Shown one piece after another: positions 49,487-58,107 of a stretch of DNA of 64,000 nucleotides. Origin of the DNA: CANIGN01 sp964538275 (GTDB lineage: Bacteria > Bdellovibrionota > UBA2428). Location: NCBI GenBank assembly GCA_964538275.1, contig CAZIFW010000003.1, positions 35,240 through 99,239 of the forward strand, written 5' to 3'. Numbering within the stretch: the stretch's first letter is position 1; each line of letters begins with the position of its first letter. The notes beneath the pieces are model-generated. The model was not told the origin of the DNA. It searched no databases and saw only the letters and a program-made list of their open reading frames with translations. Both the position numbers and the translations under genes were made by a program.

Positions 49487-51655
49487 ATGAAGGTCCGCAA
49501 CCTTATAAGAATTATAGCTTCTTGTTTTTTTGCTTTTACATTGCAAGCGCAGGAACTATCGGACCTTATTGAATTTCAAGCAGACAAGTATTCTACCAAT
49601 TTAGAAACTCAAAAAACAGAAGTTGAAGGCAACGTTAAGCTCAAGCTTGGTGATAGAGAACTCTACGCGGATAAACTCGTTATTGATCCATCTTCGGGAG
49701 ATGTTGAATGCACTGGCAAAGTTATCTTTAAGCAGGGCGAGTTGGTTATCGAAGCCAAAGGCGTTAAGTTTAATATGAAATCCGGTTTGGGGGTGTTTTA
49801 TGAAGCTATCGTTAAGCAGTCAGGCGCTTTTCAACTTGAAGGACGAGAAATCAAGCGTGAGTCAGATACCGTTTACGTAGCCAAAGTTGCAAAAATTACT
49901 TTTTGCCAAGATTGCCCTCCTTCGTGGAGTCTTACGGGCGATCGTATTCGTGTGAATACAGAGCAGTATGCAGAAATCCACCACGCACTTATAGCGGTAA
50001 AAGATGTTCCCGTTATGTATCTGCCTGTGGTTTATTATCCAGCACAGGATAAGCGCTTTACGGGCTTCTTGATTCCTTACTTTAAATTCTCAACTGCCTT
50101 AGGCGCGCAAATTGGAATTCCTTTTTATTACGCACCTACAGATAATTTAGATTTTACTTATGACTACAGATATATGAGCCGCGGTGGGCACCGCAATGCC
50201 CTTCAGTCTCGTTTGAAGTTTTCGGATTATACTTTTTTAGAATCAAATACTTCTTGGATTCGTACTCCAAGCGATTCTCAGTGGTTTCAAGATAGATACG
50301 GTATTCATTACGCAGGTCGCGCTCAAGTTCTTAAGAATTGGTCGATATTAGCACGTGGTGATTATGTCAGTGATGTAGAAATGTCTCAAAACTTTGAAGA
50401 TGATAGTTTAGAATCTCGTCTACCTACTCTTTCAAATGATCTCTTTATTGAATCGCAATACGAAAACTTTTCACTATTTGCTGGAGCACGCATTCCTCAA
50501 GATAATTTAAATCGTGCAATTGAATCACGTGGAAATGCAAGTTGGGTATTACCTCAAGCCAAAGCAGGAACTCCCTACATTTCTATTTTTGAAAACACAT
50601 TATTGGGAGCAGCTCGCATTGAATCCTTAAGCATTCGTAGACTTGATGATGGAGACATTAACGAAGCGCTCGCAATTGATCCCGATAGTGGCTTTATAGC
50701 TTCGGGAGACCGTTACAGTGGAATTGTTGATCTATCAGTTCCGCTTAGCTTTGATTACGTTAGAAGCACGAGCAGTGTTCAATACCGGGGTGATTACTAT
50801 CAATTTCCTTCCGATATACAGCCCACCACTGCCTCACGATCTCGTTTTGTATTTCAACAGGGTTTAGAAGGCGATTTTTCAAAGATTTGGAACATAGACG
50901 CTGCTGGAATGCCGCGTATGAAACACGTTCTCACGCCTTTTGCTGAATATTCATATTCACCAGAGGATATGAAAACTGGCCATGATTTTTTCAAAGATTG
51001 TCCCAATGGTCCATGTACCACCACAGCGACTCGTTTTGATTTACACGATGGTGGAATTGAAGATATTCGCTTGGGAACAGAAGAAAGCGAAAAAAGACTT
51101 CGTCAGCATCATTTATTAAACTACGGATTTAAAACACAGCTCTTAGGAAAGTTTTCTGCAAATAATGAAATTCGAGAAATTCTTTATTTAAAAGTCGCAC
51201 ATGAATATGATTTAGAAAATCAGGAAGCTGGAAATATTCTCATCAATGCTCAAGGTAACTACTACAGCTTTCATTTGAGCTCTCAAATTTCTTGGAACTA
51301 CGAAACAGCCGCACTTGATTTGCAAAATGATTTGCTTTGGAATGAGAAATATTTTTCTCTTATTTTTTATCAAAGTATTAAACCCGATACTGATAACATT
51401 GGCGGAGAGTTGAGACTTAAGAAAATTGGTCCCTTTGAATTGGCGGCCGCTCACAACTACGATCGTCGAGAGCAACAACTTTTAGAGCAAAATTATTATC
51501 TCTCTTATACAAGTTATTCTAAATGTTGGCGCTTTGATATGGGCTTACGACGTCGACTTGGAGACAACGATTTTGAGTATTCGCCGAGTATTCAGGTTCT
51601 TTATTCTGAAGCTGTTAAAAATCGCGATTCTGTTTTTAAAGACTCAAAAATCTAA
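49487..51655 (+). CDS. lptD: LPS-assembly outer-membrane protein LptD
   Basis: A 722-residue outer-membrane protein with a signal peptide (IASCFFAFTLQAQ). The N-terminal LptA-like domain (about 25-130) has LETQKTEVEGNVKLKLGDRE, and a cysteine pair (FCQDCPPSW) ends it. The rest is the beta-barrel with frequent alternating Tyr/Arg strands and the PVMYLPVVYYPAQDKRFTGF block typical of the family. It inserts LPS in the outer leaflet. A second cysteine pair (DCPNGPC) may form the disulfides that join barrel and domain. Coupled to accD upstream. Confidence 0.93.
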   Translation: MKVRNLIRIIASCFFAFTLQAQELSDLIEFQADKYSTNLETQKTEVEGNVKLKLGDRELYADKLVIDPSSGDVECTGKVIFKQGELVIEAKGVKFNMKSGLGVFYEAIVKQSGAFQLEGREIKRESDTVYVAKVAKITFCQDCPPSWSLTGDRIRVNTEQYAEIHHALIAVKDVPVMYLPVVYYPAQDKRFTGFLIPYFKFSTALGAQIGIPFYYAPTDNLDFTYDYRYMSRGGHRNALQSRLKFSDYTFLESNTSWIRTPSDSQWFQDRYGIHYAGRAQVLKNWSILARGDYVSDVEMSQNFEDDSLESRLPTLSNDLFIESQYENFSLFAGARIPQDNLNRAIESRGNASWVLPQAKAGTPYISIFENTLLGAARIESLSIRRLDDGDINEALAIDPDSGFIASGDRYSGIVDLSVPLSFDYVRSTSSVQYRGDYYQFPSDIQPTTASRSRFVFQQGLEGDFSKIWNIDAAGMPRMKHVLTPFAEYSYSPEDMKTGHDFFKDCPNGPCTTTATRFDLHDGGIEDIRLGTEESEKRLRQHHLLNYGFKTQLLGKFSANNEIREILYLKVAHEYDLENQEAGNILINAQGNYYSFHLSSQISWNYETAALDLQNDLLWNEKYFSLIFYQSIKPDTDNIGGELRLKKIGPFELAAAHNYDRREQQLLEQNYYLSYTSYSKCWRFDMGLRRRLGDNDFEYSPSIQVLYSEAVKNRDSVFKDSKI

Positions 51656-51660
51656 AGATT

Positions 51661-52524
51661 CTAATCAATTCGTTTTAATTCACCCAATACATTAGTGTGC
51701 ATGTTTGTATTGGTGGCGAGAATTTCTCCCGTCCATGTAGACCACTCTTCGCTTCTTTCGAAATGTGAAACAATTCCACCCGCTTCTTTTACCAGTAAAG
51801 AACCAGCGGCTACATCCCATGCACTCAGCCCGCATTCCCAATAGGCATCAAGTCGGCCGCATGCAATGTAAGCAAGGTCTAGAGCGGCAGCGCCAGTGCG
51901 GCGTACTCCCAAAGTTTTTCGTGTAAGTTCTATAAAGCGCTTAAATATAACTTCTTTTTGGGTCACACGTTCGGCTGCAAATCCAGTAACAAAAATAGAT
52001 TTTTCAAATTCATTCACAGCGCTTACCGATATTTTTTTTCCGTTGAGATAAGCTCCCATACCTTTGCCGGCATAAAAGAATTCATTTCTGACAGGATCTA
52101 AAGTTGCACCTATTACAACTTCAAAACGGCCATTCACTTGTTGGAGTAAGGCAAGTGTAGTGCAGAAGTAAGGGTAAGAGCGAGAATAGTTGGCTGTGCC
52201 ATCAATAGGGTCGAGCACCCAAAGTAGTTCTTCTTTTTTAAAGGTTGAATCAGAAGGCTTCTCTTTAATTTTGTATGCGCTTTCTTCACCTAAGATGGCT
52301 TCATTAGGAAAATTTTCTTTGAGTTTAGAGACGATAAAGTCTTCTACTTTTTTGTCAAACTCTGTCACTATATCGTTAAAAGCACTTTTATGTTCTGTGC
52401 TAAGTTGAATGGGTTCGGCTCCTGGATTGAGAGAGAAGCCAGAAAGACTTATCTTTCCGGATTCTTTAAGTATTTTTTCTATAATGGATATACGAGAGGA
52501 CCATTCTTTCTTGATTTCAAACAT
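51661..52524 (-). CDS. Inositol monophosphatase family protein (SuhB-like)
   Basis: A 287-residue magnesium-dependent phosphatase. The metal-binding blocks are ILGEES, WVLDPIDGTANYSRSYPYF and SAWDVAAGSLLVKEAGG, all intact. This family dephosphorylates inositol phosphate or related sugar phosphates; SuhB-type members also bind the NusA transcription complex. It converges with lptD, five bases away, and diverges from the DUF3095-like gene. Its exact substrate is undecided. Confidence 0.9.
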   Translation of the reverse strand: MFEIKKEWSSRISIIEKILKESGKISLSGFSLNPGAEPIQLSTEHKSAFNDIVTEFDKKVEDFIVSKLKENFPNEAILGEESAYKIKEKPSDSTFKKEELLWVLDPIDGTANYSRSYPYFCTTLALLQQVNGRFEVVIGATLDPVRNEFFYAGKGMGAYLNGKKISVSAVNEFEKSIFVTGFAAERVTQKEVIFKRFIELTRKTLGVRRTGAAALDLAYIACGRLDAYWECGLSAWDVAAGSLLVKEAGGIVSHFERSEEWSTWTGEILATNTNMHTNVLGELKRID

Positions 52525-52602
52525 TGCACTCTAGGTATAGGTTTTTTTTAACGCTAAACCAAACAAATTCTATTAGCGCTAAGCCTGTGTTTTAATACAC
52601 TC

Positions 52603-53799
52603 ATGGTAGAGCCAGTTAGCGCAAATAGCACCTTGGATTTTTATAAAAATCTAAAACCAGTATACGATTATCGTCGTATATGCGATTTGAGCTATTACCA
52701 AGATGTTCCTGATGATTGGACTTTAGTCCTTTGTGATATTCAGAATTCAACACAAGCTATTCAGTTAGGTAAGTATAAAGAGGTAAATTTTGTTGGAGCG
52801 GCTTGTATAATAGTTTTGGTCAACACTTTAAGTGAGTTTAAAATTCCTTATGTCTTTGGTGGAGATGGCGCTACTTTGCTTCTTCCATCAGAAGGAATTG
52901 AGAGAGCAAAAAGTGCTTTAATTTCTATACAGAAAATATCTCTTGAGGAATATGGACTCACTTTAAGAGTTGCTGCTGTTCCTATTTTAGAACTTAAACA
53001 AAAATCTTTTATATTTAAGGTAGCAAAGTTTTCTCTATCAACGGATTTATCTATTGCATTGTTTTCTGGGAATGGTTTTTTTGAAGCAGAAAAAAAAGTA
53101 AAATCTTTGGAAGGTACAAAGTATTTATTAAACTCAAAAAACTCTTTAGAGGAAGTCGTGAATCTTGAGGGCCTAGAGTGTAGGTGGGAATCTTTTCCGT
53201 CCACCAGGGGTGAAATAGTGAGTGTTCTTGTAAAGGCAAGAAGCGACAAACCGGAAGATGCAGCAAAGATATATCAAGAAATAATTGAAGAGATTGAGGT
53301 GATCTGCGGAGGCAAAGATGAGGCAAATCCGGCTACTTTAAATAAACTTAAATTGAATACTCGAGCAAAAGAGTTAGCTATAGAAAAAAAAGCACGAAGC
53401 TACGGAGAAAGTTTTTTTAAAAAGACGATGTATTTAATAAAGATTCTTTTTGAAAATTTTCTTGGAAAGTTTTTAATGTTTTTAAATTTGAAAGCTTTAG
53501 GCATTGATTGGGGACTTTATAAAAAGCAAGTTGTAAACCATAGTGATTTTTGGAAATTTGACGATACATTACGTTTTGTATTTGATGTTTCAGGGGCTCA
53601 AAAACGAGCACTTATTGCTTGTTTAGAGGCTAAGAAGAGAGAGGCTAAGGTTTTTTATGGAATACATTCTTCTAGCTCAGCATTAATGACCTGCCTGATT
53701 TTTGATCGCCAAGGCGAGCATGTTCACTTTATAGATGGAGCAGAGGGCGGTTATGCCATTGCAGCTTTGCAGCTAAAAGAAGAGATGAAAGTTTTTTGA
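52603..53799 (+). CDS. DUF3095-like protein (cyclase-related)
   Basis: A 398-residue soluble protein. The N-terminal half contains WTLVLCDIQNSTQAIQLGK, then IPYVFGGDGATLLLPSEGIE, which is the DUF3095 pattern related to nucleotide-cyclase folds (the first Asp block and GGDG turn). The C-terminal part (FWKFDDTLRFVFDVSGAQ) is unknown. It starts a probable operon with a TetR gene 39 bases downstream and plsC. Cyclase activity is not established for the family. Confidence 0.75.
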   Translation: MVEPVSANSTLDFYKNLKPVYDYRRICDLSYYQDVPDDWTLVLCDIQNSTQAIQLGKYKEVNFVGAACIIVLVNTLSEFKIPYVFGGDGATLLLPSEGIERAKSALISIQKISLEEYGLTLRVAAVPILELKQKSFIFKVAKFSLSTDLSIALFSGNGFFEAEKKVKSLEGTKYLLNSKNSLEEVVNLEGLECRWESFPSTRGEIVSVLVKARSDKPEDAAKIYQEIIEEIEVICGGKDEANPATLNKLKLNTRAKELAIEKKARSYGESFFKKTMYLIKILFENFLGKFLMFLNLKALGIDWGLYKKQVVNHSDFWKFDDTLRFVFDVSGAQKRALIACLEAKKREAKVFYGIHSSSSALMTCLIFDRQGEHVHFIDGAEGGYAIAALQLKEEMKVF

Positions 53800-53838
53800 C
53801 AGAGCAATTTTACATTTATTCTTGAGAAGATAGTCATT

Positions 53839-54444
53839 ATGGCAAATGAACCCAAAATAACGAACGCTAAAGTTAAAACAACTAAGCTGCCTAGAAGTAT
53901 TGAGACTATCAATCAGGAAGTACTTTTGGTTGCCAGACGTTCTTTTGCTGAAAAAAACTTTGATCAAGTAAGGCTCGAAGATATAGCCAACAAAGCGGGA
54001 ACTAGCGCGTCTCACATAATTCGCGCATTTGGTTCAAAAGAAGAGCTTTTTCAAAAGTGTATTGATCAGCAGTTTAAGCTTTGGGACATGATGAAATCAG
54101 ATCGTGAAAAATTAGGCGAGCGTTTGGTTAAGTATGTGACTGCGCCTATTAAAGAGGGCGACCAACTTCAACACGTTATGCTTTTTATCCGAGGAGCGCT
54201 ACATTCCGATTCCCATAAAGCATTGCGAGATCAGTTCGAAGCACAATTTTTAAAACCCTATGCTCAATGGCTAGGTGGGGATGATGCAAGTGCGCGGTCA
54301 GGTCTCATTACAAGCATACTCTTTGGAATTACTTTTATGCATTACATTTGTGAATGTGAACCCTTTCACGGTAAAGACTTGGATGCTCTGCAAAAGCTAG
54401 CTGAGCCTCTTGTGCAGCAGTTAATCGACGGAAAATCTACTTAG
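53839..54444 (+). CDS. TetR-family transcriptional regulator
   Basis: A 201-residue regulator with the helix-turn-helix domain at about residues 22-70 (LLVARRSFAEKNFDQVRLED and NKAGTSASHIIRAFGSKEEL). The C-terminal half is helical and ends ALQKLAEPLVQQL. A TTGACA lies upstream at 53796 with a TATTCT fifteen bases further on, a possible own promoter. It lies between the DUF3095-like gene and plsC and may control them. Confidence 0.85.
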   Translation: MANEPKITNAKVKTTKLPRSIETINQEVLLVARRSFAEKNFDQVRLEDIANKAGTSASHIIRAFGSKEELFQKCIDQQFKLWDMMKSDREKLGERLVKYVTAPIKEGDQLQHVMLFIRGALHSDSHKALRDQFEAQFLKPYAQWLGGDDASARSGLITSILFGITFMHYICECEPFHGKDLDALQKLAEPLVQQLIDGKST

Positions 54445-54492
54445 TTTATTCTTTAAATTGATTCCTGAAGCGACAAGTGCCATTTTGTCCGA

Positions 54493-55239
54493 ATGAGTTC
54501 TCCGCAAATTCCTTTAAAAGTTTGGTGGCAGTACCTAATGGGAATTATTTTTTATGCTCCATTGATGTGGTGGGTTATCGCCGGAGTTAAGTTGCGTTGC
54601 TGGCACGTAAAAGATTTAAAAAGTTGGCGAAAATTTTACAAGGAACTCACTGACAAAAAATATCCACCGCTCGTCATTTGCGCAAATCATCTTACTTATG
54701 TGGATTCAATAATCATCATGCATGCCTTCGGCAACCATTTTTGGTATCCGTTGAACTTTCGCCGACATCCTTGGAATTTAGTAGCCAAAGAATATAGCAA
54801 AAATCTCTTGTTTCATTTTGTCTGTTATTTTTCTAAGTGTCTTTATTTAGATAGAGAAAGTGAGAAGAAAGCAAGTTATCCCACCTTAACCAACGCTATT
54901 AATTTGTTACGCTTGGGTGAAATTGTTCTCGTTTTTCCAGAAGGAAGGCGTACGAAAACGGGTCGCTTTGACGACTCTAAATTAGCTTACGGCGTGGGCA
55001 AGATGATTAATGAAGTGGGTGAGTGTCGAGTGCTTTGCACCTATGTGCGATCAAACAAACAAGGCGAGAAATCTTCGGGTTTTCCTCCAGCTCATTCAGA
55101 TTTTGAAATATTAACTGAATTGGTACATTACAATCCAAAAGATCACGGTGAGCGAGCGGTGGCCCTCATCACTGAGGATATTGCACTTAGAATTAAGAAT
55201 TTAGAAAATAAGTATTTTGAAACTTTAGGTAAGAGTTAG
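54493..55239 (+). CDS. plsC: 1-acyl-sn-glycerol-3-phosphate acyltransferase-like (PlsC family)
   Basis: A 248-residue acyltransferase with an N-terminal membrane helix (IIFYAPLMWWVIAGV). Its catalytic block is VICANHLTYVDSI, the His-x4-Asp motif with H and D intact, followed by VFPEGRRTKTGRFDDSKLAYG as the substrate-binding block. It should acylate lysophosphatidate or a related lipid. It lies 48 bases after a TetR gene. A perfect inverted repeat begins at its stop codon. Confidence 0.88.
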   Translation: MSSPQIPLKVWWQYLMGIIFYAPLMWWVIAGVKLRCWHVKDLKSWRKFYKELTDKKYPPLVICANHLTYVDSIIIMHAFGNHFWYPLNFRRHPWNLVAKEYSKNLLFHFVCYFSKCLYLDRESEKKASYPTLTNAINLLRLGEIVLVFPEGRRTKTGRFDDSKLAYGVGKMINEVGECRVLCTYVRSNKQGEKSSGFPPAHSDFEILTELVHYNPKDHGERAVALITEDIALRIKNLENKYFETLGKS

Positions 55240-55291
55240 GTACCCAATTAAAGTTTATCTTTTGGATAAACTGCCTACATAATTGGGTACC
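55239..55291. repeat. Nested perfect inverted repeats after plsC
   Basis: The outer arms GGTACCCAATTA (55239-55250) and TAATTGGGTACC (55280-55291) pair perfectly over 12 bases. Inside them AGTTTATC (55252-55259) and GATAAACT (55265-55272) form a second perfect 8-base stem with a TTTTG loop. The first arm overlaps the plsC stop codon. No T-run directly follows the outer stem. This could be a terminator variant, a structured RNA or a short mobile-type element end. Confidence 0.75.
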
Positions 55292-55422
55292 TTGAACGAT
55301 TATAATTTTTGTTGATTTACGAGACTATCCCCTAAAAAGGTGAAGTTTAAGTTGGCATATTCGAAAACTGTAAAAAAAATATGCATTTACATGCTATCTT
55401 TTGATAGGAAATAATTAAAGTT

Positions 55423-57126
55423 ATGAGTTTAGCGAGTGTTTTTGTATTGTTTTATACCGCTATTTTCGTAACTACCGTTATTTTAATCACTTACGCTATT
55501 CCCTATAGAAAACTTCTTTCTGTAAAACTCATGATGGGATTGGTTGCATCTTTTTCGATTATCTCTTTTTGTGCACTCAATGTTTATATTTCTGATAGTT
55601 TTGAAGCTAAAGTCCTCTTCTCTCGACTTAGATTTATTGGGTTCTCAGTGCTGGCTCCTTGTTGGCTACTTTTTGTGGTGACAGCATTTAATCGTTTTAA
55701 TTTTATTAAGAACAAATATTTCGTCTGTCTTCTCTTCTCAGTTCCTGCAGTAACGATTGTTTTAACGCTTGTTCCTTCTTTGCGAGACCTTCATGTAACT
55801 AACTTTGAAGCTTTCTCGGCACATGGTTTATCCGTAGTTAAGTTTCAAGGTGGGCCTTGGTTTCCCATTCACGTGTGGTGGGCCTGGTCCGTGGTTTTGA
55901 GTTCCATACTTCTTAGTATATGGATTTTTATTAAAGAAGAAGGAGATAAGCGAAAACAAGTTTTTGCATTAATGCTTGGCGGTGTTTTGGGAACCTTAGT
56001 AGACGCCTACTGTGTTTACGCCGATTCGCCATTTAGATGGTTGATGCTCTCAGGAGCGACTTATATTTTGAGTGAAGCCGCTATTTTCTATGCAATCTTT
56101 AAATATCGATTATTAGATATTGCTCACATTGCGATGGAAAAAGTTTTTCGTGATTTTCCAGATCCTGTTTTAGTTTTAGATTCTCGTGAGTGTTTACAGG
56201 CCATAAATCTCTCTGCTATTAAGATTTTTGACATTTCTAAACAGCAGATTGGTTTATCTTTATCTGAGTTATTCCCAAATTTTTTAATCTCCGAAGGAAA
56301 TGAAGTTCCTCTTGTTGATAGGATGGGTAAAGAGCGTGTTTTTTCTTTAAAAATAGATGCATTGAAAAATGATCGAGGAGTTATTACAGGCAAAATTGTT
56401 TTTTTTCGTGATATTACCATTCAGAAAGCGATTGAAAAAAGCTTGCATGAAAGCCTTGAGTTTAAGACGCGGCTCATGACTTTGATAGCTCATGATATGT
56501 ATGGAAATATAAAGAATCAGGCTATCTTATCTTCTTCACTTCGCGACAAGGTTCAATCTGAGGTCAAAGATGTCGCTACGATGTTAACAGATTCGGTATT
56601 TGCTTCTCAGGACCTTATTTCTAATATTTTAGCATGGGCTAAATTACAGCAAACAAGTTTTGTTCCAATTAAACGTCCCTTTGAGATGAACACGCTACTT
56701 TTTGAAGCAGCGGACACTCTTAAAACTTCTCTTCAGCTCAAAGGAGTTGACATAGAAATTAATTCTCAAGAAAAACCACTTATCATCACGGGTGATTCAG
56801 AAATGTTGTCCTCAATTATTCGTAATTTAATCTCTAATGCTATTAGAGCTTCTGAAAAAGGCAGAAAAATTCTAATTGATTTAGAAATCACAGCTAAAGA
56901 ATTATTGCTTAGTGTTCAAGATGAAGGTGTTGGAATGACACCGTCGCATGTTTCATCTGTATTAAATACAGCCTCTGATTCTATGTTTAAGCCCGAACAC
57001 TCAAGCGAAGGCTATGGAATAGGTTTAGCAATAACTAAACGCTTTATTGAACTGCATGGCGGTAACTTACAAATTGACTCTGAATTAGGCGTCGGAACTA
57101 GGGTCTCTTTTTCCATTCCCTTGTAA
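55423..57126 (+). CDS. Sensor histidine kinase with N-terminal 7TM domain and PAS domain
   Basis: A 567-residue protein with an N-terminal part of seven membrane helices (about 1-220, the HisKA_7TM type), a PAS-like domain (about 240-340, FPDPVLVLDSRECLQAINLS), then the kinase. His357 is in IAHDMYGNI, which departs from the usual HExRxP form by lacking the proline. The ATPase domain has NLISNAIRASEKG (N box), DEGVGM (G1) and GYGIGLAITKRFIELHGG (G2). The tail overlaps a convergent response regulator by 42 bases. The ligand is unknown. Confidence 0.88.
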   Translation: MSLASVFVLFYTAIFVTTVILITYAIPYRKLLSVKLMMGLVASFSIISFCALNVYISDSFEAKVLFSRLRFIGFSVLAPCWLLFVVTAFNRFNFIKNKYFVCLLFSVPAVTIVLTLVPSLRDLHVTNFEAFSAHGLSVVKFQGGPWFPIHVWWAWSVVLSSILLSIWIFIKEEGDKRKQVFALMLGGVLGTLVDAYCVYADSPFRWLMLSGATYILSEAAIFYAIFKYRLLDIAHIAMEKVFRDFPDPVLVLDSRECLQAINLSAIKIFDISKQQIGLSLSELFPNFLISEGNEVPLVDRMGKERVFSLKIDALKNDRGVITGKIVFFRDITIQKAIEKSLHESLEFKTRLMTLIAHDMYGNIKNQAILSSSLRDKVQSEVKDVATMLTDSVFASQDLISNILAWAKLQQTSFVPIKRPFEMNTLLFEAADTLKTSLQLKGVDIEINSQEKPLIITGDSEMLSSIIRNLISNAIRASEKGRKILIDLEITAKELLLSVQDEGVGMTPSHVSSVLNTASDSMFKPEHSSEGYGIGLAITKRFIELHGGNLQIDSELGVGTRVSFSIPL

Positions 57127-57738
57127 GTACCACGCAATCATTTCTGCGCTGTTGCGTGTTTTACTTTTATTCATAATATTTGAGCGGTGAGATTTAATGG
57201 TCTCAGCAGAGCAGTTGAGTAAAGTTGCGATTTCTTTATTGGTATGACCTTTAGCTAAGAGACTGAGAACTTCATGTTCTCTTTTTGTAAGTGGTGTAGA
57301 CGGTTTTTCGTTAAACAAACTTTCAACGCTTGGATCGATATAAACTTGATCTTTATAAAGTTCTAGTTCTTTTAATACTTGTGCAATATTTTGAATGGAA
57401 TATGTTTTTAGTAAAATACCGTTTACTTTGTAGAGTAGCGCTTGATTTAAGAGTATTGGATTGTCATTACTCGTAAGGAGTAGAATCTTAAGATGTGGTG
57501 AAATCTCACGTAATGTGCGAATAAGTTCAACACCAGATACATCTGGAAGACCTAAATCTAGAATTACAAGATTAGGCATTCTTTCATTTACCAATTGTAG
57601 GAGGTCTTTACCAAGAGCTGCTTTACGAATTTGAAGGCTATCACCAAAAGCATTTTTAAGTGCTCCTTCAATTCCCATTAAGCAAATAGGGTGATCGTCA
57701 CAGAGAATGATATCGCTATAGGGTGAGGGCGTGTTCAT
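57085..57738 (-). CDS. Response regulator, NarL/LuxR family
   Basis: A 217-residue regulator with a receiver domain (acidic pair Asp14-Asp15, phosphoacceptor Asp61 in VILDLGLPDVSG, and a Lys in ILLKTYS) and a C-terminal LuxR-type helix-turn-helix (LTKREHEVLSLLAKGHTNKE, then CSAETIKSHRSNIM). It would bind DNA as a dimer after phosphorylation. Its 3' end overlaps that of the 7TM kinase by 42 bases on the opposite strand, and the two are likely partners despite the opposite orientation. Confidence 0.92.
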   Translation of the reverse strand: MNTPSPYSDIILCDDHPICLMGIEGALKNAFGDSLQIRKAALGKDLLQLVNERMPNLVILDLGLPDVSGVELIRTLREISPHLKILLLTSNDNPILLNQALLYKVNGILLKTYSIQNIAQVLKELELYKDQVYIDPSVESLFNEKPSTPLTKREHEVLSLLAKGHTNKEIATLLNCSAETIKSHRSNIMNKSKTRNSAEMIAWYLQGNGKRDPSSDA

Positions 57739-57829
57739 AGAATATATTAATTATAAACATGAATTTCTTTTTCTTGTTGGTGACGATCTGATTAATTACT
57801 GACAAAATAGTGCTTGGCGGGGGAACTTT

Positions 57830-58075
57830 TTGACTTATCTTTTTTCTCTAACTCTATTTCTAAGTGCTTTTATACTTTTTTGGATACAGCCGCTTATAGC
57901 GAAAACAATGTTGCCTTATCTGGGTGGAACTCCTGCTGTTTGGAACACCTGTATGCTTTTTTTTCAAATCCTTCTTTTGTTTGCCTATCTTTATGCGCAC
58001 TACAGTACGGGAAGGTTGAAGAAACTACATCAAGTTTTTTTTGCATTTAGGGCTTCTTTTTTTTTGCTTCACTAG
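57830..58075 (+). pseudogene. N-terminal fragment of a frameshifted membrane spermidine-synthase-like gene
   Basis: This frame starts with TTG, preceded by GGGGGA at a good distance. It encodes three hydrophobic segments (FSLTLFLSAFILFWIQPL, then MLPYLGGTPAVWNTCMLFFQ) and ends at a TAG seven bases past a run of nine T (58057-58065). The continuing frame is open from 58051 and reads ASLAAWYTPNVQQSLEAW, the expected continuation. The two pieces fit one polytopic protein of about 750 residues separated by a one-base shift at the T run. Confidence 0.7.
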
Positions 58076-58107
58076 CAGCGTGGTACACTCCAAATGTTCA
58101 ACAGAGC

